64,000 bases of DNA from NCBI RefSeq assembly GCF_009741265.1, contig NZ_WOWL01000001.1:4278001-4342000 (forward strand), written 5' to 3'. The first letter of the stretch is position 1, and each line of letters starts with the position of its first letter. Of this stretch, positions 26,092 to 34,589 are shown one piece after another. The translations under genes were made by a program, and so were the position numbers. The stretch is from Pseudarthrobacter sp. GA104. Lineage in GTDB: Bacteria > Actinomycetota > Actinomycetes > Actinomycetales > Micrococcaceae. A model generated the notes under the pieces. It worked only from the letters and a program-made list of their open reading frames with translations, was not told the DNA's origin and made no database searches.

Positions 26092-27200
26092 CGTGAGTCC
26101 ATGACTGAATGCGGCAGAAATCGAGGCATCGGAGCACTGGGCTGGCTTTGGTTCCGTCAGCGCCACCGGCAGGACCCGAATAAGTCCAGTGCCGGGCCAG
26201 CGCGCCCGAAGGCGCTGGACCGGCCGAGGTCTCACCCGGGACCGGCACTCGGTCCCACAGGGGCCACTACTGGACCTCGAAAAGGCCAAGTCACAACACA
26301 GGGCGGGTATGGGTCCCCATATGGTGCAGGTGCGCCCACGGAAAGACTGCGATCAGTCCACCCATGAGACCCGGACCAGCAAAAGACCAGTGCAGGACCT
26401 GCAATGCGCCAACATGAGTCCCCTGACGCGACGTGGGGTGCTCAATGGGCTGTGAATGCCCTCTCTGGACTCATTCGGGTCCCTACTGCGTCTCTGTCGC
26501 GTAAAGGTATGGCCATACAGAGACACCTATCAGTCCGTATCGGGGCCACGTGCTGTCCTGTTGCTTCATTACGATCGGGGCGGTAAACCATGCCCAGGTA
26601 CCCGCCGGCGATGCCCCAGACAAGCGTTGGAGCCTGGTGGAAAGAGAGTCTGGTCAGATGTCGGTGCAGGGTTGCTGCGCAAGCGGTGCAAGCGGCGTCA
26701 CCGACTCGTCGTGGGGCCCGCAGGGAGAGCGGATGGAAAAGGCGTGAAGGGGAGTAGGCCCACGCAGTCGGCGAGGGGGCTAAGACTCCCGTTCCTGGAG
26801 CGAGGTCATCCGGCTTACGCCTGGAACCGATGGAGGGACCCCGCTCCAGGAACGTCCTCCTGGCAGAAGCCCATGACGACTCGGCGACGCTGGAGGAAGT
26901 GACGCTGCGTGGGATCCGGGGCAGACGGTCGCAGCCAGGGGAGTTCTCTTCTTCTGATGCGTCCACGAGACAGTGGCCCGGCGGTGTGCCTCAAAGACTC
27001 GCGCAGGCGCTCGTCAGTGGGAGCAACCAAGGTGGGAGTAAGCCGGGCCGGTACGGGCACCGACAAGGAAGCGTCAGAGTGCCCGCCTTTGACGCGGTGC
27101 GACATGTGCTGACACAGCAATGGGACACAGCCGGACCAGCACGGCACGGCGACGCAACAGGGCGGTGCTGAAACTGCATCAACCCGTCGATGCAGTGCTG
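26092..27200. other. 1.1 kb without genes, rich in GGACC/GGTCC words
   Basis: No frame shows convincing codon bias or ribosome sites. Short words GGACC, GGTCC, AGACC and AGTCC recur, often every 10-40 bp (for example 26160, 26217, 26238, 26250, 26272, 26310, 26371, 26385, 26395). The palindrome arms at 26050-26091 contain the same word. This could be an irregular ParR-binding array; by eye I cannot exclude base-composition effects. Confidence 0.35.
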
Positions 27201-27211
27201 TAGCCACAGGG

Positions 27212-27220
27212 TTATCCACA
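27212..27220 (+). promoter_or_regulatory. DnaA-box match
   Basis: TTATCCACA, the exact consensus DnaA box. Another actinobacterial-type box, TTGTCCACA, lies at 27799-27807. Together with the GTAC repeats between them this makes the region a secondary origin candidate. Confidence 0.45.
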
Positions 27221-27345
27221 GCCTGACGCGACGGGGTCGCGGTGTGGGAAGACCGCTGCGCGCCATGTCTGATGCGCCTGTGGCAGCACAGTGTGACAGT
27301 GCAGTGACCGGGCTGCGCCCGTCGTCGCTGGCGCTCCGTGTGAGG

Positions 27346-27523
27346 ACCCGTACGGGTAGCGGCTCGTACCTCGCCATGGAGCTGAAAATGCACCCGTACG
27401 GCGTTGCCACGGTCGGCAAAAGGGCTGTACAGCCAAAAGCAGCTATATCCAAGGGAAACGACATGACCCGTACACCCGCTGCGCGGATGAGAGGCGGTGT
27501 ACGGGTCAAGGGTGTACGGGTCG
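27346..27523. repeat. GTAC-centred repeat cluster
   Basis: ACCCGTACGGGT palindrome (27346-27357), CACCCGTACG (27391), GGCTGTACAGCC palindrome (27423-27434), then a 13-nt unit three times: TGACCCGTACACC (27464-27476, inverted), GGTGTACGGGTCA (27496-27508) and GGTGTACGGGTCG (27511-27523). The arrangement is iteron- or operator-like. It lies between two DnaA-box matches in a region with no intact gene (25922-28524). Confidence 0.65.
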
Positions 27524-27639
27524 TTTCCCCTGATATTCCAGGCTTCCGCTAAAGCTCCAGCCGTGGAACAGCGAGACGAACGGCAAGAAGGAAAAGGGCA
27601 TAAGGGAACCTGGCAACAGCGGTCCTGCGGACCCTCCGC

Positions 27640-27973
27640 TTCGCTCCGGTCTCTTGCTGCGCTTCGAGACGCTGTTGGTCGGCATAGCCGACGGGTTCCA
27701 CCGCTCGCTTCGCTCGCTAGTCCGTCAGTCGCTGCGCTCCCTCCGGCTATGCCCAGCGCTGCGCTTGAGTGGTGGATGCCCACCGCCGCCCGCTGCAGTT
27801 GTCCACAGGTGGACCCCGCAGCAAAAGGAGGCGACGGCGGTGGATCGTCTGGCGCTGCGCGCCAGGCTCATCCGAGAAGGACGGCCCATCGGCCGGGTCG
27901 CTGCGCGACCCAATCGGATCAGATCCCTGGAAGAGGGATCAATGGGCCGTCAGGCCAGCAGAGCTGGCACGGG
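27640..27973. other. hairpin-rich stretch including leader hairpin copy 9
   Basis: Dense short inverted repeats: GTCGGC-ATA-GCCGAC (~27679), GGCGC-TGC-GCGCC (~27851), GGGTCGC-TGC-GCGACCC (27895-27911) and the dispersed element GCCAGC-AGA-GCTGGC followed by ACGG (27954-27972). CGCTTCGCTC words recur. No gene is supported. Such clusters occur near plasmid replication or transfer origins, but nothing here fixes that. Confidence 0.45.
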
Positions 27974-28112
27974 AGCTGTGCCGAACATCGAGTCCCCGCG
28001 GGTCCCACAGGGCCCCGCGTCGATGCCCGACACCTGCATCCCAATGACAGAAGAGGCATCGCCGTAAGCGGGATCATCACGAAGCCAAACATCTGCGACA
28101 GGGTCAGAAGGG

Positions 28113-28450
28113 GAGCCGATCAGCCAAGCCGATGTCAGCCAACAGCTCACCGACAGGCTCGGCCGCGCGATTGATCCCAGTGCCGTCGCGAGGATGTGGA
28201 GCCTTGAATGTATTGTGCGCCTCGGACAAGCCGTCGGAGATCACAGTCCTGCCCGGGGTGCAGTTGGGCACCACTCTCTCAGAGTTGGATGGCATCGACA
28301 GGAGCATTTGCAGCCCTGGAAGAGAACGTCGATAAAAGGGGATCAACCGCGCACTTGGCGAAACGCGCCACTCGCACAGGGCACGAACGTGCCGATCAAC
28401 AGCGAGTGCGACCCAATGCTTTCGAAGCTTTCCAAGTCGACCAGGCCTGA
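28113..28450 (+). pseudogene. decayed XRE-type regulator
   Basis: One frame reads ISQADVSQQLTDRLGRAIDP and SAVARM, the start of a typical XRE helix-turn-helix; matching continuations appear in other frames (VRLGQAVG, TTLSELDGIDRS, AALEENVDK). At least three frame changes are needed and no start codon is evident. A relic of a regulator gene at the end of the non-coding block. Confidence 0.4.
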
Positions 28451-28524
28451 TGCCTGACCACTCGAATCATTCCGCGAATCATTTCTCTAATGTCACCTGA
28501 CGCCATAACGCGAGGAGCCCCAAC

Positions 28525-28824
28525 ATGACCTCAGTAACTCCTTATGACACCGGCGATCGTTGCGAGGCCAGACCCTGGGTCCCCTCCGGGACAAAGGTCT
28601 CCGAAGCGATCCCGGCCGATAGTTTCGGCAAGGTTGACTTCGACAACGATGAAGGCAGCACTGTCTGCGTCGTGCATGTAGAGCGCCGAAAGGACGGCCG
28701 TCACATCGTCCACATCCAACCCTTGTGTGACGATACCGAGCTCGATGTAGTCGTTGACGTCGATCGAGCAAATGCACAGGGAACCAATGTCGATGCAACG
28801 ACCAGCAGAGGCGACCGCCCATGA
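28525..28824 (+). CDS. hypothetical protein
   Basis: 99 residues; ATG after GCGAGGAGCC. Beta-rich pattern (STVCVVHVERRKDGRHIVHI). Its stop overlaps the next start (ATGA). An AT-richer promoter-like stretch with CTCGAATCATT lies at ~28464-28495. No family recognised. Confidence 0.6.
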   Translation: MTSVTPYDTGDRCEARPWVPSGTKVSEAIPADSFGKVDFDNDEGSTVCVVHVERRKDGRHIVHIQPLCDDTELDVVVDVDRANAQGTNVDATTSRGDRP

Positions 28825-29313
28825 GTTCAACGTTCTCCCATACCCTGCTGATCACCGGCGCGCACCTGGAGCGACGAGCTTGCTATGCGAGCCGCTTTCA
28901 ACGAGGCCTGGTGCATCTGGGGAATCTCTAAGGTCGCCCGGCCACTGCTGATCTCTGGGCACTGCCCAAAAGGGGCCGATGCCATGGCCGAGCGGCTGTG
29001 GCGCACCGCAGGTTTCGATGTACTTGAGGTCCCTGCCGACTGGGACGCCCACGGTGGAGGGGTAGGATTCAAGCGCAACAGCGAGATGGTGAGGATCGCG
29101 CGATCGCTGCGAGAGCAGGGGAGCGAGGTGCTGTGCGCGGCGTTCCTCGACCTGTGCACCAAGCAGAACTGCCCGCAGCTCCGACGTCAGCAGCTCGCAC
29201 CGATGGTTGCCGGCCATTTCTCGCACGGCACCACGCACTGTAGATCAGAGGCCCGATCTGCCGGGATTCGCACGATCGACGTCCTGCCAGCGGCGCAGCG
29301 GCCCGCAAGCTGA
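28821..29313 (+). pseudogene. DUF2493 (SLOG-like) gene with a frameshift
   Basis: ATG 28821 overlaps the preceding stop. The start frame gives MSSTFSHTLLITGAH; the family then expects an Arg and TWSDE, which appear in the next frame (TWSDELAMRAAFNEAW). Restoring CG in the GCGCGC tract near 28859 repairs the gene. Downstream motifs are intact: LLISGHCPKGADAMAE, VLEVPADWDAHG, GFKRNSEMV. These define the YspA/DUF2493 group of the SLOG nucleotide-binding superfamily, common in phages and plasmids. An internal ATG at 28885 could still give a truncated product. Confidence 0.65.
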
Positions 29314-29324
29314 CTCCGGATGCG

Positions 29325-29360
29325 CGAAGAGCCCTGCAGCAGATACTGCAGGGCTCTTCG
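29325..29360 (+). terminator. strong hairpin, probable terminator
   Basis: Perfect 15-bp stem CGAAGAGCCCTGCAG / CTGCAGGGCTCTTCG with a 6-nt loop. No T-run follows, so termination is inferred from its position after the stop. Confidence 0.65.
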
Positions 29361-29427
29361 TCGATGAATGGTTGGTGCCCAAACGCCTTTCGGGAAGATG
29401 GCCGAAGATGTTGGGAATTCGAACTGA

Positions 29428-29763
29428 CTACTTGGACCGTTCGATGTTGTGTGCCTCGTCATAGGCCTTCTGGACCTTCTTCGGAATGCGCCCGTAAGGC
29501 GGTACTTCGAAGTTGTTTTGGCGGCCCCATTCGCGGATCTGCTCCCGTTCCTCGGGCGTGGTCTCGGGTACGAGTCGTTTCTTCTCACCCTTACCTGTGG
29601 CCTTTCTGCCCTTGGTTGCATAGCGCTCAAGTGTCTTCTCGAGTTCCTCCCTCTCTTCATCGGTCAGGTCTATCTCAAACCAGGTGTCCTTCAGTCCGAA
29701 GGTCACCGTGGCTGCGCCTGCCTTACCACTGATATCTGACTCAATTACTTTTCGCATCGCCAT
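29428..29763 (-). CDS. Lsr2-family nucleoid-associated protein
   Basis: 111 residues. The N-terminal dimerisation part contains AATVTFGLKDTWFEIDLTDE, the linker is Lys/Gly-rich, and the C-terminal DNA-binding domain reads IREWGRQNNFEVPPYGRIPK-KVQKAYDEA with the R-G-R AT-hook-like loop. Lsr2 bridges AT-rich DNA and silences foreign genes, so a plasmid copy may mask the replicon from the host or modulate its low-GC islands. The start could also be the second ATG at 29757. Confidence 0.9.
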   Translation of the reverse strand: MAMRKVIESDISGKAGAATVTFGLKDTWFEIDLTDEEREELEKTLERYATKGRKATGKGEKKRLVPETTPEEREQIREWGRQNNFEVPPYGRIPKKVQKAYDEAHNIERSK

Positions 29764-29969
29764 ACTTCGCAGGATAAACCATCCACACCCCTATAGAGAA
29801 GCCTTTCGGCCTGAGTACCCGATACGCCTGTCGAATGGCCTCGTTATGGCCATAAAACGCTGCTATACGAGCATGAACAACATGCCGCACTGCTAAAATC
29901 ACACTGCCAGCGGGGGCCACTTTCACCACCGCTGAACCATCACCATCGAACCAATCGAGAGGCCCCGCA

Positions 29970-31895
29970 ATGACCACACTCCAGACCGTCGATGACTACC
30001 CCCTGTCTCAGGAAGACGTTGATCTTTTCGCCCTGATGTGCCAGCGTCGCGGTTGGTCCGATGAATACCTCCGCGAGATCGAATCCGCCGAACACGACGA
30101 ACTCCTGGGCCTGGCCGAAATGGTCGAGGCGCTGGAGGACGCGCGCGCCGCAGGCAGGAAGATCACGATCGCCCCCGACTTCGACATGGACGGCATCTCC
30201 TCCGGAATACTCGGCTATGCCGGTCTCTCCGAACTCGGTTTCGATGTGGAGCTGCACGTGCCGGACTACCGCCGCGGCCACGACCTCGCCCCGGAGGACA
30301 TCGCCGAAATCGCCGCGAAATGGCCGGATACCAGTGTCCTGCTCACCTGCGACGGCGGAGTGAACTCCCATCGCGGGATCGCGGCGGCCCGGGACCTGGG
30401 TTGGACGACCCTGGTGACCGACCATCATGAGGAGCTCGCGCCCGGGTCGACCGCCGACATCACCGTTGACCCGTGTCGGATAGATGAGACCTACGCCCAC
30501 ACCGGTATCTGCGGAGCACACGTGCTCTACCAGGTGATCGAGGCCTACGCACGCGTCCATCAGCCAGAAAAGCTTTGGGAAGTCCGCTTGCTGCGCCTCT
30601 TCGCCGGCTTGGGTACCGTCTCCGACGTCATGCCTGTCCTATATGAGAACCGACAACTGGTGCGCGACTCACTCTCAATCGCACGCCTGTTGTACGCGCC
30701 CGCGCCGCGGACGATCCCCACTCCCTGGGGCTTCGACCCGGACCCTGAAGCAATCGACGTCGAGCAGGCCACGCTGATGCAGCTGCTTCGCATCGACCAG
30801 CACCACCCGGTCTTCATCCGGGCCTTCCAGGGTTTCGCGGTCCTCCTGAAAGCTTTCGGACAGGCTGGCAAGGTCCGCGACGTCGACAGCCTCGACGAGG
30901 GCTTCTACGGGTTCTACGTCGCGCCGGCGATGAACTGCCCCCGTCGGACAGGTGATCCTCTCGAACCCTGCTTCGAAGTTTTCACCGCGCCCGACCAGAA
31001 CTCCATGCTGGAGGCTGCGCACAAGGTCATCGCAACCAACGAGAAGCGCAAGCAGCTTGTCGAAGTCCACCTGCAGGAGCTCGCGGGCGATGACCAGCCG
31101 CTGGCTCCCTGGGTGTACTTCTCGGAAGCCTATCCGGGCATGTATGGCCTGCTGGCAAATCAAATGATGGAACGCCAGGGCCATCCGGTCGTCGTGCTCA
31201 ACCGTCCTTCCGGACCGGACGACTTCGTCAGCGGCTCCGGCCGGGCCCCGTCCTGGTTCAACATCATTGACACCCTGGAACCGCAGAACGGCATGCGCGC
31301 CATTGGCCACCAGCAGGCGTGCGGCGTCAAGGTCGACCGGGCCGAATTGCTCGATGAGCTCGTCGACACGCTTCAGGCAGCCACGCAGGTAGCTCTGCTG
31401 GCAGTCGACCCGAACGAGCGACGCGCCGACCTTGTGCTCGGCCCCGACGCCGACTGCGACGCAGGCCTCGACGACCTTGAACCGTTGGTGGGCTTTGTCC
31501 GCCGGATTGAGACTCTGCGGCCCTTCGGCCAGGGATTCGTCGAGCCGGTTGTTGAGATCGCGATCGAGCCTCTGGGTCTGCGCGTGGATCGCATCGGCTC
31601 AGACGCCGACTGCGAACACGATCGTGTTGACGCCAACATGATGATGAACGCCCGCGGATACCGTGTGTGCCGACTGTGCAAGAAGCACTTGCGGTTGGTC
31701 ACCCGCTCGGGACTGTCCTGCCTGTGGTGGAACGTCGCCGAGGAGAAGGAGCCGGAGCTCGTACAGCTGACGAAATCCGCCAGCCGCACGGAGATCGGGA
31801 CGCTGCGCTTCATCGCGAAGCTGCAACTGAACACCTTCCGTGGCGAGACACGGGTCCAGGCCATCATCGACCAGCAGATCACCGAGTCTGCCTGA
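29970..31895 (+). CDS. RecJ-like DHH exonuclease
   Basis: 641 residues. DHH phosphoesterase motifs: DFDMDGISS (~70-78), TDHHEE (~150) and GTVSDVMP (~213). The C-terminal half keeps a RecJ OB-domain word, LRPFGQG, and has an extra Cys pair (VCRLCKKH) near residue 565. It would degrade single-stranded DNA 5' to 3' during recombination or repair, or remove Okazaki-type primers for the plasmid polymerase. The start ATG is the first after the AT-rich divergent promoter region shared with the Lsr2 gene (29764-29969). Confidence 0.85.
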   Translation: MTTLQTVDDYPLSQEDVDLFALMCQRRGWSDEYLREIESAEHDELLGLAEMVEALEDARAAGRKITIAPDFDMDGISSGILGYAGLSELGFDVELHVPDYRRGHDLAPEDIAEIAAKWPDTSVLLTCDGGVNSHRGIAAARDLGWTTLVTDHHEELAPGSTADITVDPCRIDETYAHTGICGAHVLYQVIEAYARVHQPEKLWEVRLLRLFAGLGTVSDVMPVLYENRQLVRDSLSIARLLYAPAPRTIPTPWGFDPDPEAIDVEQATLMQLLRIDQHHPVFIRAFQGFAVLLKAFGQAGKVRDVDSLDEGFYGFYVAPAMNCPRRTGDPLEPCFEVFTAPDQNSMLEAAHKVIATNEKRKQLVEVHLQELAGDDQPLAPWVYFSEAYPGMYGLLANQMMERQGHPVVVLNRPSGPDDFVSGSGRAPSWFNIIDTLEPQNGMRAIGHQQACGVKVDRAELLDELVDTLQAATQVALLAVDPNERRADLVLGPDADCDAGLDDLEPLVGFVRRIETLRPFGQGFVEPVVEIAIEPLGLRVDRIGSDADCEHDRVDANMMMNARGYRVCRLCKKHLRLVTRSGLSCLWWNVAEEKEPELVQLTKSASRTEIGTLRFIAKLQLNTFRGETRVQAIIDQQITESA

Positions 31896-31914
31896 ACCAA
31901 GAAAGGAGGCGGGT

Positions 31915-32739
31915 ATGGCCGCTCCATCAACCAAGTCCCGGCTCCTCGCTGTCGTGTGGTGCTTCCTCATGCCTCTTGGTGTGATCGGCGGATATCTGGG
32001 CGTGGGCTTCGCGGTGGTCGCCGCAGTGGGCGAGCCGATCCTCGGGACCATAGTGCTCGGAGGTGTCGTGTTCCTGCTCGTCGGCGCAGCCAGGTTGCTG
32101 CGTCCCGGGTGGCTCGCTTACGAGCCGGCCGCCCGGCCGCTGCCCGAGACGCCGCGCTTGACCAGGATGGTACTCGGGGGTCTCGCCCTGGCATTCCTCG
32201 CCGGTCAGTCACTGGCACTGTGGCTCTACTCCCTGGGAGGGTCGACGGGTTTCGACCAGTCAGTCCAGGCCCGTCAGGACGCCGGAGTTATCGCCGCCCT
32301 GCTGCTTGCCCTGGTCGCTGCTCCATTGGCCGAAGAAATGCTCTTCCGCGGTCTGCTCTACGCGCTGCTGAGACGACGGATCGGCATCATCGGCTCGGTT
32401 CTCGTCACAACCACAGTGTTCGGCCTGGTGCACGGAAACGTCGTTCAGTTCGCCTCGACTCTGCCGTTGGCTGTCCTGCTGGCGCTGGTCTACGAACGCA
32501 CACGCGTACTCTGGCCATGCGTGCTCATGCACCTGGGTTTCAACCTCGTGGCCACGTTCGTCCCGCCTGTACTGGTCACGCCATTGGCAAACCCGGTCTC
32601 CGCGCTCCTGCTGATCACAGCTTTCCTCGGATGCGCACTCATGCTCTACCGGAAGATTGCGACTCCGACTGTGCTCCTCGCCGCCGAACCTGCCATGGAC
32701 ATGGGAGACGGTAAGGAAGGCGATCCCAGGACCGTCTAA
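31915..32739 (+). CDS. CPBP-family intramembrane metalloprotease
   Basis: 274 residues; ATG after GAAAGGAGG. Eight or so membrane helices. The catalytic motifs are EEMLFRGLLY (EExxxR), FGLVHGN (first metal His) and HLGFN (second His), as in CAAX/Abi-type proteases. On mobile elements these proteins are often linked to self-immunity or modification of exported peptides; no peptide gene is seen next to it. It lies 19 bp after the RecJ gene, probably in one operon. Confidence 0.85.
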   Translation: MAAPSTKSRLLAVVWCFLMPLGVIGGYLGVGFAVVAAVGEPILGTIVLGGVVFLLVGAARLLRPGWLAYEPAARPLPETPRLTRMVLGGLALAFLAGQSLALWLYSLGGSTGFDQSVQARQDAGVIAALLLALVAAPLAEEMLFRGLLYALLRRRIGIIGSVLVTTTVFGLVHGNVVQFASTLPLAVLLALVYERTRVLWPCVLMHLGFNLVATFVPPVLVTPLANPVSALLLITAFLGCALMLYRKIATPTVLLAAEPAMDMGDGKEGDPRTV

Positions 32740-32774
32740 GCGGCCGGGCTCATCATCCAAGGAACGACGTTGGT

Positions 32775-32891
32775 GCCCTCCGGGCGCTACCTCTCGACCT
32801 CTCGGTCGAGGGTGCGCACCGGAGGGCTGTTCTCGGGTGACCGGGGTGATCCGGTCACCGGGGGATTGGCTGAAAGAATTTCTTCAGCCAA
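32775..32891 (+). promoter_or_regulatory. three consecutive structured leader hairpins
   Basis: Hairpin 1: GCCCTCCGG (32775-32783) with CCGGAGGGC (32819-32827), enclosing CTCGACC-TCTC-GGTCGAG (32793-32810). Hairpin 2: GGTGACCGG / CCGGTCACC (32836-32844, 32851-32859). Hairpin 3: TTGGCTGAA / TTCAGCCAA (32866-32874, 32883-32891), ending ~25 nt before the next start. The first may terminate the CPBP transcript; the set looks like a leader RNA for the gene at 32916. Confidence 0.55.
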
Positions 32892-32915
32892 GCTCTTGAG
32901 AGAGGGGGATCCACC

Positions 32916-33326
32916 ATGACTGTCGTCAGCACTTGCGTCTACGACGCCCAGGGCCGACTCGTTCGCCCGTCTGACAGCGATGTTCGCCGCGCACGGTTTG
33001 CGCTCGACTTCGACACCGGTGAGAGGCCGACCTTTGATCGAGGGTCTGTGCACTTCTACACCATGACCACCAGCGGTCTGACGGCCGGGCACGCGCGTCA
33101 GCGTGCCAAGGAAATGCTCTCTCGCTTCTTTGAGCGCGCCGAATCCGTCGACGGCTACCGCAAAATCGAGATGAGCAAGACGCAGGGGATCATCCACTGC
33201 AACCGCAACGTCTCGATCACCTACGAGATCCTTTACGCCGTCGAGGACGGCGGCAGGGGCCGTATCCACATTCCCGAGTCCCCCTATGCGGGATACCGGC
33301 GAGGCCGGAGCTCCGTCGCCCACTAG
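32916..33326 (+). CDS. hypothetical protein
   Basis: 136 residues; ATG after GAGAGAGGGGG. Short beta strands and one helix (TAGHARQRAKEMLSRFFERA). No family recognised. Unusually long and structured leader, and its own terminator, suggest regulated single-gene expression. Confidence 0.62.
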   Translation: MTVVSTCVYDAQGRLVRPSDSDVRRARFALDFDTGERPTFDRGSVHFYTMTTSGLTAGHARQRAKEMLSRFFERAESVDGYRKIEMSKTQGIIHCNRNVSITYEILYAVEDGGRGRIHIPESPYAGYRRGRSSVAH

Positions 33327-33368
33327 GCGAGTAGTGCTCCATCCGCGTCTCGCACCAGCGCAACGCGC

Positions 33369-33425
33369 AGAAAGGCCGGAGAGCTCCCTTCCCACGGGGA
33401 GGTCTCTCCAGCCTTTCTGTTTTTC
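33369..33425 (+). terminator. intrinsic terminator
   Basis: AGAAAGGC (33369-33376) pairs with GCCTTTCT (33411-33418); inner GGAGAG / CTCTCC and CTCCC / GGGAG extend the stem; followed by GTTTTTC. Confidence 0.92.
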
Positions 33426-33492
33426 ACGTTCCTGTGACAACTACACCTGGTGACGGTCATCGCCTACACCTTTTCCCCTACAGTATCAGTGC

Positions 33493-33503
33493 CGAGTCAT
33501 AAT
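33493..33503 (+). promoter_or_regulatory. shared promoter-like word CGAGTCATAAT
   Basis: The same 11 bases occur at 40419-40429 upstream of the helix-turn-helix gene. CATAAT could be a -10 box. Here no gene follows closely, so it might drive a non-coding RNA across the repeat block. Confidence 0.4.
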
Positions 33504-33683
33504 GCGCAATGGATCGCAATCGTCTATCAAGCGGCTCTCTACGTGAGTCCCGGGGTCAGTCACATGGGAGGATGACATTCTGTCGAGTCACTCCAGAGAG
33601 GCTCGTCAGAGCCTCCATCGCCGGGAACGCCCGGAAGCAGGGGCCTGGTTGCAAGGTGGCGCGGCAGGCTAATGACCAATCAA

Positions 33684-34138
33684 GGTGTACCACTTGTAGT
33701 GGTACACCTCCGGATCCCAGCTCTGACAAGGGAAGACATCGATCCAGCGAGTTCATCCGGCGGGGTGCGTACCACGTGGCAGCAGGGACGTGGTACGCCG
33801 TTTTGACTGATAAACCAACGCTTTTGACAGATGTACCACGTGTACCACCTCAGCACAGGACTTTTCATGCGCACATATGCGCATACGCGTGATACCAAAA
33901 TGGCTTGGTCGCCGCAAGGGGCTAGTTGAGGGGTTCCGGCGGGTGGCTCTCCACCCCAAAAACCCATATATCTAGTCTTTTTTAAGTGGTACAAGTGGTA
34001 CAGGGGGTATGTAAAGCCCGCCAACTCAAGGTAAAAGCCTGTACCACGCGCAAATCTCCACGTGGTACACCCAGTCATTACACTTCCCAGAATCCTTGCC
34101 TGACCTGGGGAAACAGCTGTACCACGTCAAGTGGTACA
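33684..34138. repeat. GTACCAC repeat array, candidate replication origin
   Basis: Twelve half-sites GTACCAC/GTGGTAC in six pairs: inverted pairs at 33684-33708 (5-nt spacer, 10-bp perfect arms), 33767-33798 (11-bp arms), 34040-34069 and 34118-34138 (5-nt spacer); direct pairs 9 nt apart at 33833-33848 and 33986-34002. An AT-rich tract (33955-33986, with CCATATATCTAG and TTTTTT) lies between. The block sits upstream of the primase-helicase gene in 1.26 kb without genes (33327-34589). Iterons plus an AT-rich segment next to replication genes fit an origin; an operator or centromere role is the alternative. Confidence 0.65.
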
Positions 34139-34589
34139 CCTCCCGATACCCCGTGTGGGTATTCCGTACGAGTGCTGAAGCATCAACCCCTGCCTCTCTT
34201 GGGGATTCCAGGCCGGCCGGCCGGAAGAACTCCCCGGGCCCCGACCAGAAGGCCGGGCGGCTTACGCCGCCCGCGGGTGGGTGATCGAGCACGAGAAGAC
34301 AGTGGCTCCGTGGGGCATTCGCCCCCGGAGCCACTGTTTCTCATTTCAGACCCATGCTCTCAACGTGTGCGCCGCTGGAGACCTCCGGGTCTCGCGCGCG
34401 ACCCCTCCGAGACCTGTCCATGCATCAGTCGGGAACTCTGTCGATGAATCAGTCGATACGTGGGCGACTCGTTGCGACAGACCACTCGAATGGAATAGAG
34501 TCGAGTTTACGTTCCTATTCGATTACGAGACCAATCGGCTTCCCACTCAACTGCCGGCAGGTGCTCGTGCCATCGAGAAAGACAGCAAC

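Noticed and set aside
27640..27780. Transfer origin (oriT) suggested by CGCTTCGCTC repeats.
   Set aside because: No relaxase or other transfer gene is visible and no nick-site motif is recognisable.
26815..27783. 322-codon minus-strand frame in the non-coding block.
   Set aside because: Composition is Ser/Arg/Pro/His-rich with no motif, and it crosses the GTAC repeats and a DnaA-box match; long frames are expected at this GC.
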